Shown piece by piece: positions 9,352-21,902 of a DNA stretch of 64,000 nt. The position numbers and the translations under genes were made by a program. Each line of letters opens with the position of its first letter. The first letter of the stretch is position 1. Source of the DNA: Fusobacterium varium. GTDB taxonomy: Bacteria > Fusobacteriota > Fusobacteriia > Fusobacteriales > Fusobacteriaceae. The stretch covers positions 930,001 to 994,000 of the forward strand of contig AP017968.1 in assembly GCA_002356455.1 (NCBI GenBank), given 5' to 3'. Under the pieces are notes generated by a model. The model was not told where the DNA came from, made no database searches, and saw only the letters and a program-made list of their open reading frames with translations.

Positions 9352-11934
9352 TTATAAATACGGAAGTATATCTTTGGTTGAATATATTTCCATATAAGTT
9401 TTTAAATTTTTAATGACTTGATTTTTTTTGTCTAAAGGGAGTTTTTTACTAAAAATTATATTTTTATTTTTTAGTTCTTCTTCAGATAGAAACTTTATGT
9501 TTGATGGAATTTCATAATTATCTGTAATATGAGTAAATCCTTGTATATTAAAAGTTTTATCTTCTGTTATTACTAGAATTTTTCTATCAATATATTTTTC
9601 TATTTCAGATTTTTCAGGATTAAGGAAAATATAAAAATCATACCCACTAATAAATTTATCCCCTATTCCTATACTTGAAATAGTTTTTTTAGATATATTT
9701 TCTTTTGTTACAAGAAGAGCTTTTTCATTTATATTTTTGTAATAAAGTCCTATAGTTTGAATTATAGTTTCAATTCCTCTTCCTCTTTCCATAATTGTCA
9801 CTGTATTATTTTTATCTTTAAAAACAGATGCTAAAGTTTTCTTTTGGATATAATTATAATTAAATTCTCCAACAAGAAAGTTTTTTATTTCTTTAAACAG
9901 CTCGCTTTGCTTTATGGCATAGGATGAAAAAGAATAATCTTTATCAATAAGAATATGAACATTATAATTTTCATCTTTTAATATAACATCTTTTACAGCA
10001 GCAGAAAATTCAATGTTATACATTTTTTTTAAAGAATTTAGTATATATTCAGTCTGAGTATCTAAATTTCCAAGATATGTACGATCATTAGCTACAGTTA
10101 TTCCCTGTTCAGAGAAAGTAAGCCTTATTTTTGGTGAATCCATCTTTCTTCTTGTATAAATTACTGTTTCTATAGGAAATTGAATATCATAAAGATCAAA
10201 AATATTTTCTATTTCATTCGAAGTCTGAATGGTTTCTCTTATATCTTCAACATACATTTTATATTGATATCTGTCTTTATAAGTTTCTAATTTTAATTTA
10301 AAGGCTATATCTATATTTCTTAAATTGACAAGATTTTCAAAAACATCATCACTATTGAACCATACACAATTTCTTATTTCATTTCCATTTTTTATGATGT
10401 TCATCATAATGTGTTTTTTATCTTTTCCTATTAGTCTTAATCCATCAAATTGACAGTTATTCAATGAGAATAAAGGAGAAGGATTGCCGAAACCAAATGG
10501 CTCTAAAAGAGATATTTTATCTAAAAAGTCATATGATATTTTGTAAAAAGGAAGTGGTCTGTCAACTTTAATTGGTTTTATGAGAGTGCTGTCTTCCATT
10601 GCAGCTTTGGCATAGTCATTGAGTTTTATACTGAATTCTTCAATATTTTCTATTTTTATTGAAAAACCAGCAGCACCACTGTGGCCTCCATATTTGATGA
10701 GAAGATCAGAAAAATTATTAATAGCTTCAATAATATTGAATCCTTCTATACTTCTGCATGAAGCAGTGGCAATTCCCTCATCAGGTTTTATTTCCATAAT
10801 TATAGTAGGTTTGTAGTATCTATCCAGAACTTTAGATGCAACTATACCAATAACTCCATGATGGAATCCCTTTTCTCCTACTATGAGAATACTTTTTTCA
10901 TAAAGTTTTTCATTTTCTATTTTTTCAATAGCTTTTTCAAATATTTCTTCCTGTATTTCTTTTCTCTCACTGTTTTTTTCTAAAAGATCTTTTATTGCTG
11001 CTGAACAAATTCTGTGGTCTTTTTCAATAAAAAGTTCAACAGCTTTTTTAGCATCTTCCAATCTTCCAACAGCATTAAATATAGGAGCTATTATAAAACC
11101 TATATCATAGGTATTAAATTTTCTTATATCATAATCTTCAAAAATTTTTTTAATAAGCATATTGAGTCCAAGCCATCTGCTTCTTTTGAGATACTCCAAT
11201 CCTTCCTTCACAAATATTCTATTTTCTTTAAGAAGGGGAACAATATCTGCTACAGTACCTATTGCAACTATATCAAGATATTTGTAAACATCTTCTTCTT
11301 TATCAAGAGTCTTAAAAAGGGCGGACATCATCATAAAAGCAGTTCCTACTCCAGCTAAATATTTAAATGTATATTCATTATCTTCCCTTTTAGGATTGAT
11401 AACTGCCAGAGCTTCAGGATTACCGTTATTTATTTCATGATGGTCAGTAACTATCATATCTATACCTAAAGCTGAAGCATGAGCTATTTCCTCATGTGAG
11501 GAGATACCACAGTCAACAGTTATGATCAGAGTTCCTCCTTCATTTTTTATATAATTTATTGCTTCTATGTTCAGTCCATAGCCTTCATCTCTTAAAGGAA
11601 TATAGTATCTTACATTCATTCCCAGCTCGCTTAGAGCTAAAAAACATAAAGAAACTGATGTAATTCCATCAACATCATAATCTCCGTATACCCACACTGT
11701 TTCATTGTTTTCTTTTGCTTGAAGAAGTCTGTTGACAGCTTTGTCAACATCTTTTAAAGAAAAGGGATCTGCCATATTCTTTATATTTACATTCAGAAAA
11801 TTTCTTATTTCTTCTTTTTCTATTATATTTCTATTATATAGAAGATTAAGAATATCTTTATCTAAATTAAGATTCTGAATATCTTCATTATTTTTCAGAG
11901 GATTTTCTCTATAAACCCATCTTGTATTTCTCAT
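9352..11934 (-). CDS. recJ: Single-stranded-DNA-specific exonuclease RecJ
   Basis: 5'-3' ssDNA exonuclease of recombination and mismatch repair. DHH-family motifs are intact: YGDYDVDG (85-90), LIITVDCGIS (about 137-145), VTDHH (162-166) and the DHHA1 region with YGGHSGAAGFSI. The OB-fold region is present, and about 290 further residues extend beyond the E. coli length (860 in total), as in other low-GC RecJ proteins. The start at 11934 (MRNTRWVYRENP) matches family N-termini. Its neighbour on the same strand is the TPR/SLT gene 10 bp upstream, so the two are probably co-transcribed. Confidence 0.95.
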   Translation of the reverse strand: MRNTRWVYRENPLKNNEDIQNLNLDKDILNLLYNRNIIEKEEIRNFLNVNIKNMADPFSLKDVDKAVNRLLQAKENNETVWVYGDYDVDGITSVSLCFLALSELGMNVRYYIPLRDEGYGLNIEAINYIKNEGGTLIITVDCGISSHEEIAHASALGIDMIVTDHHEINNGNPEALAVINPKREDNEYTFKYLAGVGTAFMMMSALFKTLDKEEDVYKYLDIVAIGTVADIVPLLKENRIFVKEGLEYLKRSRWLGLNMLIKKIFEDYDIRKFNTYDIGFIIAPIFNAVGRLEDAKKAVELFIEKDHRICSAAIKDLLEKNSERKEIQEEIFEKAIEKIENEKLYEKSILIVGEKGFHHGVIGIVASKVLDRYYKPTIIMEIKPDEGIATASCRSIEGFNIIEAINNFSDLLIKYGGHSGAAGFSIKIENIEEFSIKLNDYAKAAMEDSTLIKPIKVDRPLPFYKISYDFLDKISLLEPFGFGNPSPLFSLNNCQFDGLRLIGKDKKHIMMNIIKNGNEIRNCVWFNSDDVFENLVNLRNIDIAFKLKLETYKDRYQYKMYVEDIRETIQTSNEIENIFDLYDIQFPIETVIYTRRKMDSPKIRLTFSEQGITVANDRTYLGNLDTQTEYILNSLKKMYNIEFSAAVKDVILKDENYNVHILIDKDYSFSSYAIKQSELFKEIKNFLVGEFNYNYIQKKTLASVFKDKNNTVTIMERGRGIETIIQTIGLYYKNINEKALLVTKENISKKTISSIGIGDKFISGYDFYIFLNPEKSEIEKYIDRKILVITEDKTFNIQGFTHITDNYEIPSNIKFLSEEELKNKNIIFSKKLPLDKKNQVIKNLKTYMEIYSTKDILPYL

Positions 11935-11944
11935 TTTTGCTCCT

Positions 11945-13792
11945 TTAAAAGTTGTATAATTTTTTATAAAACATATATGTAAGTATTAAGTTTTGCAGGT
12001 CATATCTTTCTTCTGGGTCAGCTACCAATTCTAAATTTAAATCTCCATCATAATCAAATTGTATCTTATTGAGCAGCTCTTCTCCATAAATATATGCTAT
12101 AAGAGATTTAAGTTTATTCCCTTCATAAGTTTCAAGAAGAGATTTCAATTTTTCTGTTCCCATTGCTATATTTGTCTTAGGGTCAAATAAAGGAATTATT
12201 TCTTTGCGTGTTTCATAAGGAATCTGCATAAGACCTATTTTAGAGTTCTCAGATAAAAGTCTATTATTGAATTTGCTGGAAATAAGTATTGCAGAATAAA
12301 TAAGCTCTTGAGGAACATCATATTTTTTTGAGTTTACATCTACTATATTTTTATAATATAAAGGATAATTATATTTTATTAAATCTTTATATTCAAAAAA
12401 ATTTTTTCTGTATGTAGAAGAATTCTTATAAGCCAGATCAAAAAATTCACCTTTTTCAAGAATTGTAGTTATTGCATAACCATTTTGAATAGAATGTTTA
12501 TTAATAAAACTACTGTTTTCTATTTCTATTTTTATAAGTTCTTCATCTTTCATGGCTGCAATAGCTGATAGTTTTTCTATTTCTATTTTATCTACTGTAT
12601 TAACAAAATTATCATCTATATTTTTACAGTTTGCAAGCAGATTGTCAAGTATCAATCCTATTTTAAAGACAGAATTATGTTTATTTATATCAATATCTTT
12701 ATTTCTTAAAAGAAATGAATAAAACATTCCTTCATATGAATTAGGATATGTTTTTATTATATTTTCGGCTTTTTTTTCAAAAAGTTTGTCGTTACCAAGT
12801 TTTAAATAGGAATTTGCAACCATTATTTCAGTTATAATATTTTTATGTGGTATTTTAGCTGCTGTTTTTAATACTTGTTCATAATCGCCAAAAGAATAAT
12901 ATATACCTGTTCTATAAAATAATGCAAGAGAAGAATATCTGCTCCCTTTTACATTTTCGAAAGCATAAAGGCATCTTGAGAAATCTTTCAGCCTATAGTA
13001 AGCAACTCCTTTATAGAAAAAATATAAATCTTTATTTCCATTTTTTGCATATTCATCAGTTAAAGTAATAATTTCTTTGTTTTTTCCAGCTCTGATTAAA
13101 GTTCTGAAAAGTTCAGATTCAGCTTTTTCTCTGTCAGATTTTGTAATGTTAGAATTTTTTAGAATTATTTTATAAAGTTTTTCAGCCTTTCCATATTCTT
13201 TTTTTGAAAGAAAAAAATGAGCAGCTTTTAGAAGTTCGGTTGTTGGAATTTCTCCCACATGTGAAAAATCACTTTTAAATTTGAGATTGTAATAATTTTG
13301 ATACTGAATATCTTCTTTTGCAAGTAATTCAAGGGCTCTTTCTTCAAAATGTGAAGTAATAGGAGAAAAAGTAGAATAATCTAATCTTTTTAAATACAGC
13401 AGACCAGTTTCTTTATTTCCCATTTTTATGAGTGCATCACCAAGTGAATAATCCCTTTCAGCAAAATAAATATTTTTTTCTATTTCTGAGCCTCTATTGA
13501 AAAAAGAAAGTTTATGAGAGAAAACAGCCTTTTCAAGATAGAAAACAGCATTTTTCCAATCTTCCATTCTATAATAAGTCATTCCTATAAAATAAAAGGC
13601 ATAATTATTTTTTAGAATAGGAGAAAAGGAATAACTTTTTAAAAGAGTTTCAAATTTATTTTGAGCTTCTTCATAATGACCATTGTGATATGCATTTTTT
13701 CCTTGAATAAAAATATCATAATCTTCATAAGTATAAGTAAAAGCTATAGAACTATTTATAATAAAAAATAAAATCATAAATATTTTTTTCAT
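11945..13792 (-). CDS. TPR protein with a C-terminal SLT-like domain, catalytic Glu apparently lost
   Basis: A secreted or periplasmic protein of 615 residues from ATG 13792 (AGAGGTG upstream; the longer frame to 13861 lacks a site). Signal peptide MKKIFMILFFIINSSIAFT, then tetratricopeptide-like repeats (GKNAYHNGHYEEAQNKFETL; GMTYYRMEDWKNAVFYLEKA; GVAYYRLKDFSRCLYAFENV), then an SLT-like lytic transglycosylase domain near the C-terminus. There, SAILISSKFN followed by SKIGLMQIP aligns with the usual xIxxESxF..SxxGxMQxMP, but Ser stands where the catalytic Glu is expected. The domain may be a binding module only. This layout resembles Slt70 (superhelix plus SLT). Confidence 0.8.
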   Translation of the reverse strand: MKKIFMILFFIINSSIAFTYTYEDYDIFIQGKNAYHNGHYEEAQNKFETLLKSYSFSPILKNNYAFYFIGMTYYRMEDWKNAVFYLEKAVFSHKLSFFNRGSEIEKNIYFAERDYSLGDALIKMGNKETGLLYLKRLDYSTFSPITSHFEERALELLAKEDIQYQNYYNLKFKSDFSHVGEIPTTELLKAAHFFLSKKEYGKAEKLYKIILKNSNITKSDREKAESELFRTLIRAGKNKEIITLTDEYAKNGNKDLYFFYKGVAYYRLKDFSRCLYAFENVKGSRYSSLALFYRTGIYYSFGDYEQVLKTAAKIPHKNIITEIMVANSYLKLGNDKLFEKKAENIIKTYPNSYEGMFYSFLLRNKDIDINKHNSVFKIGLILDNLLANCKNIDDNFVNTVDKIEIEKLSAIAAMKDEELIKIEIENSSFINKHSIQNGYAITTILEKGEFFDLAYKNSSTYRKNFFEYKDLIKYNYPLYYKNIVDVNSKKYDVPQELIYSAILISSKFNNRLLSENSKIGLMQIPYETRKEIIPLFDPKTNIAMGTEKLKSLLETYEGNKLKSLIAYIYGEELLNKIQFDYDGDLNLELVADPEERYDLQNLILTYMFYKKLYNF

Positions 13793-13956
13793 TTTTAAGA
13801 CACCTCTTATTAAAATATCTGCTACTATAATTATTACAAAATAACTTGAAAATGGCAACAATTATATTATTTTTTTATTTTTTAAAAAAAATATTGAAAT
13901 TATTTAAAATATATTAGATAATGAAAAGCAGTATTTTGTTTTTTTAGGAGGTGGAG

Positions 13957-15867
13957 ATGGGAATAATAAAAGTATTAGATGAATCAGTTTCTAACATAAT
14001 TGCAGCTGGAGAAGTGGTTGAAAATCCAGCCAGTATGCTGAAAGAGCTTTTGGAAAACTCATTGGATGCAGAAAGTAAGAGCATAAAAATAGAAGTAAAA
14101 TCTGGCGGAAGACATGTGATAATATCTGATGATGGAAAGGGAATGACTCAAGATGATCTGCTTCTTTCTGTAGAAAGACATGCAACAAGTAAAATAGCTA
14201 AAAAAGAGGATTTATATAATCTTTTTACATATGGGTTTAGAGGAGAGGCACTTTCTTCTATCTCAGCAGTATCAAAAATGTCTTTATCTTCTCGAACTAA
14301 AGATGATGAAACAGGATCAGCAATAACAGTCTCTGGTGGGAAAATAACAGGTCTTAAAGAAATTCAGAGAAATGTGGGAACTACCATAGAAATAAAAGAT
14401 TTATTTTTTAATACTCCTGCAAGATTAAAGTTTTTGAGAAAGACTACAACAGAATATATGAATATAAAAGATATAATAGTGCAGGAAGCCTTAGGGAACC
14501 CCAATACAGCAATAACTCTTATACTAGATGATAAAGTAAGCATAAAGACAAGTGGAAATGGAATTGACAATACTATTGTAGAAATATTTGGCAGAAATGT
14601 TTTGAAAAACTCAAAAGCTTTTTCTATGGGATATTTAGGAAATGCATCACTGTACAGAGCAACAAGAGATTCTATATTTACATTTGTCAATGGTCGTATG
14701 GTAAAATCAAAACTTCTGGAGAATGCTGTTATTGATGGATATTATACAAAACTTATGAAAGGAAAATATCCTTTTGCAATACTATTTTTAGAAATAGATC
14801 CTAAAGAGGTAGATGTCAATGTACATCCTTCAAAAAAAATAGTTAAATTCTCAAATGAATCTAATATATATGGAAAAGTTTTAAGAGAAATTGAAAACTG
14901 TTTTGAAGGAGATGATATTTTTGTTTCTCCAACTATGGAAAAAACTATTGAAAAAGAAAGTGAAGCTTTGATAGATTTTTCAGAGTTTTCAAAGTTTGTT
15001 CCTATGAAGGCAGAAAACGCTAAATTTGAAGGGATTGAAGTAGAAAAATATTCAAAAACAGAGATTACCAACAGGGAAACAAAAAAAGAGATTATAAAAT
15101 CTGATGAAGATGATTTTGAAAATATGTTCATTAAAAAGGAAAAAGCTGTTCCTTTTGAAATAAAAGAAGAAATAAAAGTGTTTGAAGGAAATGAAAAATC
15201 TGATATAATAAAAACCGATGTTATTCCTGATGCAAAAAATGAATTTAAAGAAGAAATTGAAAAAGATGAAATAATTATATCAGAAGAAAAAAATATTGTA
15301 TCTAAAATAGATTTTAAAGTATTAGGACAGATATTTGATTCTTTTATCTTGGTAGAAAGAGATGGAGTATTTGAAATATATGATCAGCATATAGTTCATG
15401 AAAGAATACTTTATGAAAAACTAAAAAAAGAATATTATGGAACAAATGTAAGCAGACAGCAGCTGCTTGTTCCTATAAGAATAACTCTTGATCCAAGAGA
15501 AAGAGAACTTATATTTGAAAATATTGAATATTTCACAGGATTTGGATTTGAAATTGATGAGTTTGATGAAAATGAAGTGGTAATAAGGTCAGTTCCAGTA
15601 ATGAATTTTAGAGACAGTACAGAGAATATTTTCAAAAATATAATAAAAAATCTTAAAGAAAATAAAGAAACAGATATCAGAGAAAATATTATAATTTCAA
15701 TGTCATGTAAAGGAGCAATAAAAGCTAATGAAAAGCTTTCTCTTAATGAAATGGAAACAATAATAAAAAAACTTCATGAAATAGGAGAATATACATGTCC
15801 TCATGGAAGACCAATTATAGTAAAAATTACTCTGAATGATCTGGAAAAACTTTTTAAGAGAAAATAA
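13957..15867 (+). CDS. mutL: DNA mismatch repair protein MutL
   Basis: Coordinates mismatch repair after MutS. The N-terminal GHKL ATPase shows ENSLDA, DDGKGM and YGFRGEALSSI. A long acidic, lysine-rich linker (about 310-445) leads to a C-terminal dimerisation/endonuclease domain with the metal motif DQHIVHERI (from about residue 476) and CPHGRP near the end, so this is a nicking-type MutL as in bacteria lacking MutH. Start ATG 13957 has AGGAGG five nt upstream; GTG 13951 is in frame but overlaps that site. The rlmH gene follows after 30 bp. Confidence 0.96.
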   Translation: MGIIKVLDESVSNIIAAGEVVENPASMLKELLENSLDAESKSIKIEVKSGGRHVIISDDGKGMTQDDLLLSVERHATSKIAKKEDLYNLFTYGFRGEALSSISAVSKMSLSSRTKDDETGSAITVSGGKITGLKEIQRNVGTTIEIKDLFFNTPARLKFLRKTTTEYMNIKDIIVQEALGNPNTAITLILDDKVSIKTSGNGIDNTIVEIFGRNVLKNSKAFSMGYLGNASLYRATRDSIFTFVNGRMVKSKLLENAVIDGYYTKLMKGKYPFAILFLEIDPKEVDVNVHPSKKIVKFSNESNIYGKVLREIENCFEGDDIFVSPTMEKTIEKESEALIDFSEFSKFVPMKAENAKFEGIEVEKYSKTEITNRETKKEIIKSDEDDFENMFIKKEKAVPFEIKEEIKVFEGNEKSDIIKTDVIPDAKNEFKEEIEKDEIIISEEKNIVSKIDFKVLGQIFDSFILVERDGVFEIYDQHIVHERILYEKLKKEYYGTNVSRQQLLVPIRITLDPRERELIFENIEYFTGFGFEIDEFDENEVVIRSVPVMNFRDSTENIFKNIIKNLKENKETDIRENIIISMSCKGAIKANEKLSLNEMETIIKKLHEIGEYTCPHGRPIIVKITLNDLEKLFKRK

Positions 15868-15897
15868 ATTGAATTTTTTTGAAAAAAGGAGTATATT

Positions 15898-16365
15898 TTG
15901 AATGTATCTATTATATGTGTAGGAAAAATAAAAGAAAAATACATAGTTGAAGGAATAAATGAATTCTTGAAAAGAATGCAGTCTTTTGCTAAAATGAAGA
16001 TTGTGGAATTAAAAGAAGATGGGAATGACAGCAGCAGAAACATTTCTATTGAAAAAGAGTCAGAAGATATTCTTAAGACAATGGAAAAATTAGGTGGATA
16101 CAATATTCTGCTAGATATTCAGGGGAAAAATTTTTCTTCAGAAGAGATGGCAGCAGAAATAGAAAAGCTTGCAGTAAATGGTGTGAGCAGTATAAATTTT
16201 ATAATTGGTGGATCATATGGAGTATCAGAAAATGTAAGGAAAACAGTAGATATGAGATTAAGTTTTTCAAAAATGACTTTTCCACATCAATTGATGAGAT
16301 TGATACTCAGTGAACAAATATACAGATGGTTCAGCATTATAAAAAATACAAAATATCATAAATAA
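15898..16365 (+). CDS. rlmH: 23S rRNA (pseudouridine1915-N3)-methyltransferase RlmH
   Basis: SPOUT-class methyltransferase acting on helix 69 of 23S rRNA. The 155 residues are the family length, with the trefoil-knot SAM site FIIGGSYGVSENV, a FPHQLMRLILSEQIYRW segment and the terminal YHK. The start is TTG at 15898, supported by AAGGAG about 9 nt upstream and alignment to the family N-terminus (MNVSIICVGKIKEKY). Confidence 0.95.
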   Translation: MNVSIICVGKIKEKYIVEGINEFLKRMQSFAKMKIVELKEDGNDSSRNISIEKESEDILKTMEKLGGYNILLDIQGKNFSSEEMAAEIEKLAVNGVSSINFIIGGSYGVSENVRKTVDMRLSFSKMTFPHQLMRLILSEQIYRWFSIIKNTKYHK

Positions 16366-16416
16366 CACAGCTAATAAAAATATTTTAAAAGTTAATAAAT
16401 TTAGGAGGGAAGAGTT

Positions 16417-16752
16417 ATGTATTCGCAAGGAGAAACTTTTTATCATGACATTGATGATGAAGAGTACGAATTACATGTAGTTGAAAATGTTGTAATGGGA
16501 GATAAGGAGTATATAATTGCAGAGGATTTTGATGGACAAATCCATGTATTTTTATACGATGAAGAAGCTGAAGATATTTATTTAATGGAAGATAGTGATG
16601 CTATGGAAGTTATAGAATATTGGAGAGAAGAATATTTATCTGGTGATGATATAGGTGACTATGAAGAAGATGAATATTATGACAGAGAAGATGATTACAG
16701 TGAAAAATTTGATAATGAAGATTATTATGAGGATGAAGAGGAATACTATTAA
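16417..16752 (+). CDS. DUF1292-like acidic protein
   Basis: A 111-residue protein whose first about 65 residues (FYHDIDDEEYELHVVENVVMGDKEYIIAE) resemble DUF1292 proteins of clostridia: a small beta fold with the motif of a modifiable E-Y-x-V followed by K-E-Y-I. The C-terminal about 45 residues are almost purely Asp/Glu/Tyr. AGGAGGGA precedes the ATG. Its TAA shares one base with the next gene's ATG, indicating coupling. Function unknown. Confidence 0.75.
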   Translation: MYSQGETFYHDIDDEEYELHVVENVVMGDKEYIIAEDFDGQIHVFLYDEEAEDIYLMEDSDAMEVIEYWREEYLSGDDIGDYEEDEYYDREDDYSEKFDNEDYYEDEEEYY

Positions 16753-17120
16753 TGAGTAAATTTATGATAAAAAGTATAGATAGTTATAATGAAAAATCAT
16801 TTGAAATGGTAAATGGTTTAAAAAAAGAGGAAAATAATAAAATTATCTATGAATATAAAAGTAAATTAGGCGATTGTAAAATATCTTTTCATGATGAAAA
16901 AATATTTATACACAGAGAAAATGATGGTATAAAAAATGTTATAGAAGTTGATTTAAACAATAAGACTGAATTTTTATATTGTGGTGAAGGATTTGAAAAA
17001 AACTTTCATATACTAGGTGAGAAAATAACTTATAAAAAAAATATATTGGAATTTTCCTATAAAATATTAGATAATGGAGAAGAAGTCAATAATGTTTCAA
17101 TCACCATTAAAGAATATTGA
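16752..17120 (+). CDS. DUF1934-like small beta-barrel protein
   Basis: A 122-residue protein translationally coupled to the preceding acidic protein (overlap of one base). Alternating beta-strand pattern (IIYEYKSKLGDCKISFHDEKIFIHR; KNILEFSYKILDNGEEVNNVSITIKEY) suggests a lipocalin-like barrel of the DUF1934/YwiB type. The match is from memory and weak. Function unknown. Confidence 0.6.
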   Translation: MSKFMIKSIDSYNEKSFEMVNGLKKEENNKIIYEYKSKLGDCKISFHDEKIFIHRENDGIKNVIEVDLNNKTEFLYCGEGFEKNFHILGEKITYKKNILEFSYKILDNGEEVNNVSITIKEY

Positions 17121-17132
17121 TAATATTTTGAA

Positions 17133-17161
17133 TAGAGCATATCTGATTTATGCTCTATTTT
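17133..17161 (+). terminator. Intrinsic terminator
   Basis: TAGAGCATA (17133-17141), 7-nt loop, TATGCTCTA (17149-17157), then TTTT. It closes the mutL-to-DUF1934 stretch before the TPR lipoprotein gene. Confidence 0.85.
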
Positions 17162-17178
17162 CATAAACAGGAGGTAAA

Positions 17179-20101
<2,923 letters not shown>

Positions 20102-20126
20102 TTATAATTTTATTTAAAAATATTAA

Positions 20127-20177
20127 AATACACCTATAAGAGCAGGTTTGACTTGTTTTTATAAGGTGTATTTTTTT
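20127..20177 (+). terminator. Intrinsic terminator after lysS
   Basis: AATACACCT (from 20127) pairs with AGGTGTATT (ending 20172) across a loop of about 27 nt, with a run of T following. Confidence 0.75.
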
Positions 20178-20276
20178 AGTATTAAAGCTTTTATAAAAAG
20201 AAAAAAATATTTTTTTACTTTGCAACTAAGAACAAAATGTGCTAAAATATTTTTTTAGAATGTAGGAGGGAAGAAA

Positions 20277-20642
20277 ATGATACAAGAATTTTTAATTATT
20301 TTTATAATTAATTATATTGGAATTATTCTTACAGAAGTGTTTAATTTGCCAACTCCAGGAACGATCAATGGAATGCTTTTGCTTTTTGCACTGCTTTATT
20401 TTAAAGTGCTGAAACTGGAAAAAATAGAAAAAGCAGGAGATTTTTTGCTGCTGAATATGACAATATTTTTTATGCCTCCTTCTGTAAAACTGATTGAATC
20501 ATTATATTTATTAAAAACAGGACTGTTGAAAATAATATTTTTACTTGTTTTTACAACTTTATTGACAATGGTAGTGACAGGAATAACTGTTCAATATCTC
20601 ATAGAGAGAAAGGAGAGAAAATATGGTAGAAGTATTGACTAA
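20277..20642 (+). CDS. lrgA: LrgA/CidA-family holin-like protein
   Basis: Small membrane protein with four hydrophobic helices (121 residues), including the family signature LPTPGTINGMLLLFALLYFKV and DFLLLNMTIFFMPPSVKL. The LrgA/CidA family modulates murein hydrolase export, autolysis and by-product transport. The gene overlaps lrgB by 20 bp. AGGAGGGA precedes the ATG. Confidence 0.9.
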   Translation: MIQEFLIIFIINYIGIILTEVFNLPTPGTINGMLLLFALLYFKVLKLEKIEKAGDFLLLNMTIFFMPPSVKLIESLYLLKTGLLKIIFLLVFTTLLTMVVTGITVQYLIERKERKYGRSID

Positions 20643-21315
20643 TACCCCATTTTTTGGTGTAATAATAAGTCTGGTAGCTTTTGAAATAGGGAAGATAGTA
20701 TTTAAGAAAACCAAGATGGCATTGTTTAATCCACTTCTTATAGGAACTATTATAGTTATACTTTTTCTAAACTTTTTCAAGATACCTGTTAATAATTATA
20801 TGCAGGGTGGGAATTTCATAGTTTTCTTTTTAGCACCTGCTACTGTTGTATTAGCTATTCCGCTTTTCAGGCAGATAGATCTTTTAAAAAAGAATTTTGT
20901 TCCAATAATGGGTGGGGGTATAGTAGGTTCAATTGTTGCTATTGTTTCTGTAGTAGTATTGGGAAAATTAATGGGAATAGATCAGCAGCTTTTACTGTCA
21001 TTTATGCCTAAATCTATTACAACACCTATAGGAATAGAACTTTCTACACTGCTTGGAGGAATTCCTTCAATAACAGTTTTTGCAATAGTAATAACAGGAA
21101 TAACTGGAAATGTTTCTGCTCCTTATATACTTTCTATATTTAGAATAAAACATCCTGTAGCAAAAGGTATAGGAATCGGTATATCAAGCCATGCTGTAGG
21201 AACAAGCAGAGCTATAGAAATGGGAGAGGTGGAAGGAGCTATGAGTGCTTTGTCAATAGTCATAGCAGGAATACTCACAATAGTAATAGCACCTCTTGTG
21301 AGAATATTTGTTTAA
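20623..21315 (+). CDS. lrgB: LrgB/CidB-family membrane protein
   Basis: Partner of the preceding LrgA-like protein: 230 residues, about 7 membrane segments, with LrgB family signatures LLSFMPKSITTPIGIELSTLLGG and HAVGTSRAIEMGEVEGAMSAL. ATG 20623 has AGGAGAG upstream inside lrgA. No LytSR-type regulator is adjacent; a terminator hairpin follows. Confidence 0.92.
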   Translation: MVEVLTNTPFFGVIISLVAFEIGKIVFKKTKMALFNPLLIGTIIVILFLNFFKIPVNNYMQGGNFIVFFLAPATVVLAIPLFRQIDLLKKNFVPIMGGGIVGSIVAIVSVVVLGKLMGIDQQLLLSFMPKSITTPIGIELSTLLGGIPSITVFAIVITGITGNVSAPYILSIFRIKHPVAKGIGIGISSHAVGTSRAIEMGEVEGAMSALSIVIAGILTIVIAPLVRIFV

Positions 21316-21327
21316 GATAATTGTATG

Positions 21328-21387
21328 AAAGATGATTGATATGTTAAAAGTATTAGAGCTTAATAACATTAAAAATCATCTTTTTTT
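21328..21387 (+). terminator. Terminator after lrgAB
   Basis: AAAGATGATT (21328-21337) and AATCATCTTT (21374-21383) form a 10-bp stem with a 36-nt loop, followed by more T residues. Confidence 0.65.
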
Positions 21388-21397
21388 ATTTTTGCTC

Positions 21398-21428
21398 TTG
21401 ACTTAGAGTATACTCTAATGTATATACT
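21398..21428 (+). promoter_or_regulatory. MerR-type promoter with 19-bp spacer and palindromic operator
   Basis: -35 TTGACT (21398-21403) and -10 TATACT (21423-21428) are separated by 19 bp, which is too long for ordinary sigma-70 use but diagnostic of MerR-activated promoters. The spacer holds the perfect palindrome TAGAGTATACTCTA (21404-21417). It drives the MerR gene and the alcohol dehydrogenase. Confidence 0.88.
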
Positions 21429-21456
21429 AAATATAAAGAAGGAGGGTGAAATTTTT

Positions 21457-21870
21457 ATGAATCTTAGTATAAAAAAAGTAGCAGAACAAACTGGGCTTAC
21501 GGAATATACTCTAAGATATTATGAAAAGGAAGAGCTTCTTGTATCCATTAAAAGAGATGAAGCTGGAAGACGAGTATATGATGAAAAAGATATGGAAATA
21601 ATAAATACTATTACCTGTTTAAAAAATACAGGGATGCCAATCAAAGAAATAAGAAAATTTGTTAAATATACAACAAAGGGAGATTCTACCCTCGAAGATA
21701 GAAGAAAAATGGTATTGAAGCAGAAAAAAATGGTGGAAGAAAAAATAGAAGAATTAAAAAAAGAATTGAATAAAATCAGTAAAAAATTAGATTATTATGA
21801 AGCGGCCTGTAAAGCAGGAACTTCTAAAAATGTGAAGAAAAAGTTTTATCCAGAAAACTGCAGCATATAA
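21457..21870 (+). CDS. MerR-family regulator, AdhR-like
   Basis: A 137-residue protein from ATG 21457 (GGAGGG upstream; a longer frame from 21418 would start inside the promoter). N-terminal winged HTH (IKKVAEQTGLTEYTLRYYEKEELL), then a dimerisation coiled coil (about 80-120). Cys54 in TITCLKNTGMPIKEI is in the position of the redox or aldehyde-sensing Cys of Bacillus AdhR; that equivalence is from memory. It sits directly before an iron alcohol dehydrogenase, fitting aldehyde-responsive control. Its own promoter carries the operator, so autoregulation is likely. Confidence 0.88.
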   Translation: MNLSIKKVAEQTGLTEYTLRYYEKEELLVSIKRDEAGRRVYDEKDMEIINTITCLKNTGMPIKEIRKFVKYTTKGDSTLEDRRKMVLKQKKMVEEKIEELKKELNKISKKLDYYEAACKAGTSKNVKKKFYPENCSI

Positions 21871-21902
21871 TAATATTTTTCAATTAAGGAGGAAGATATA
21901 GA

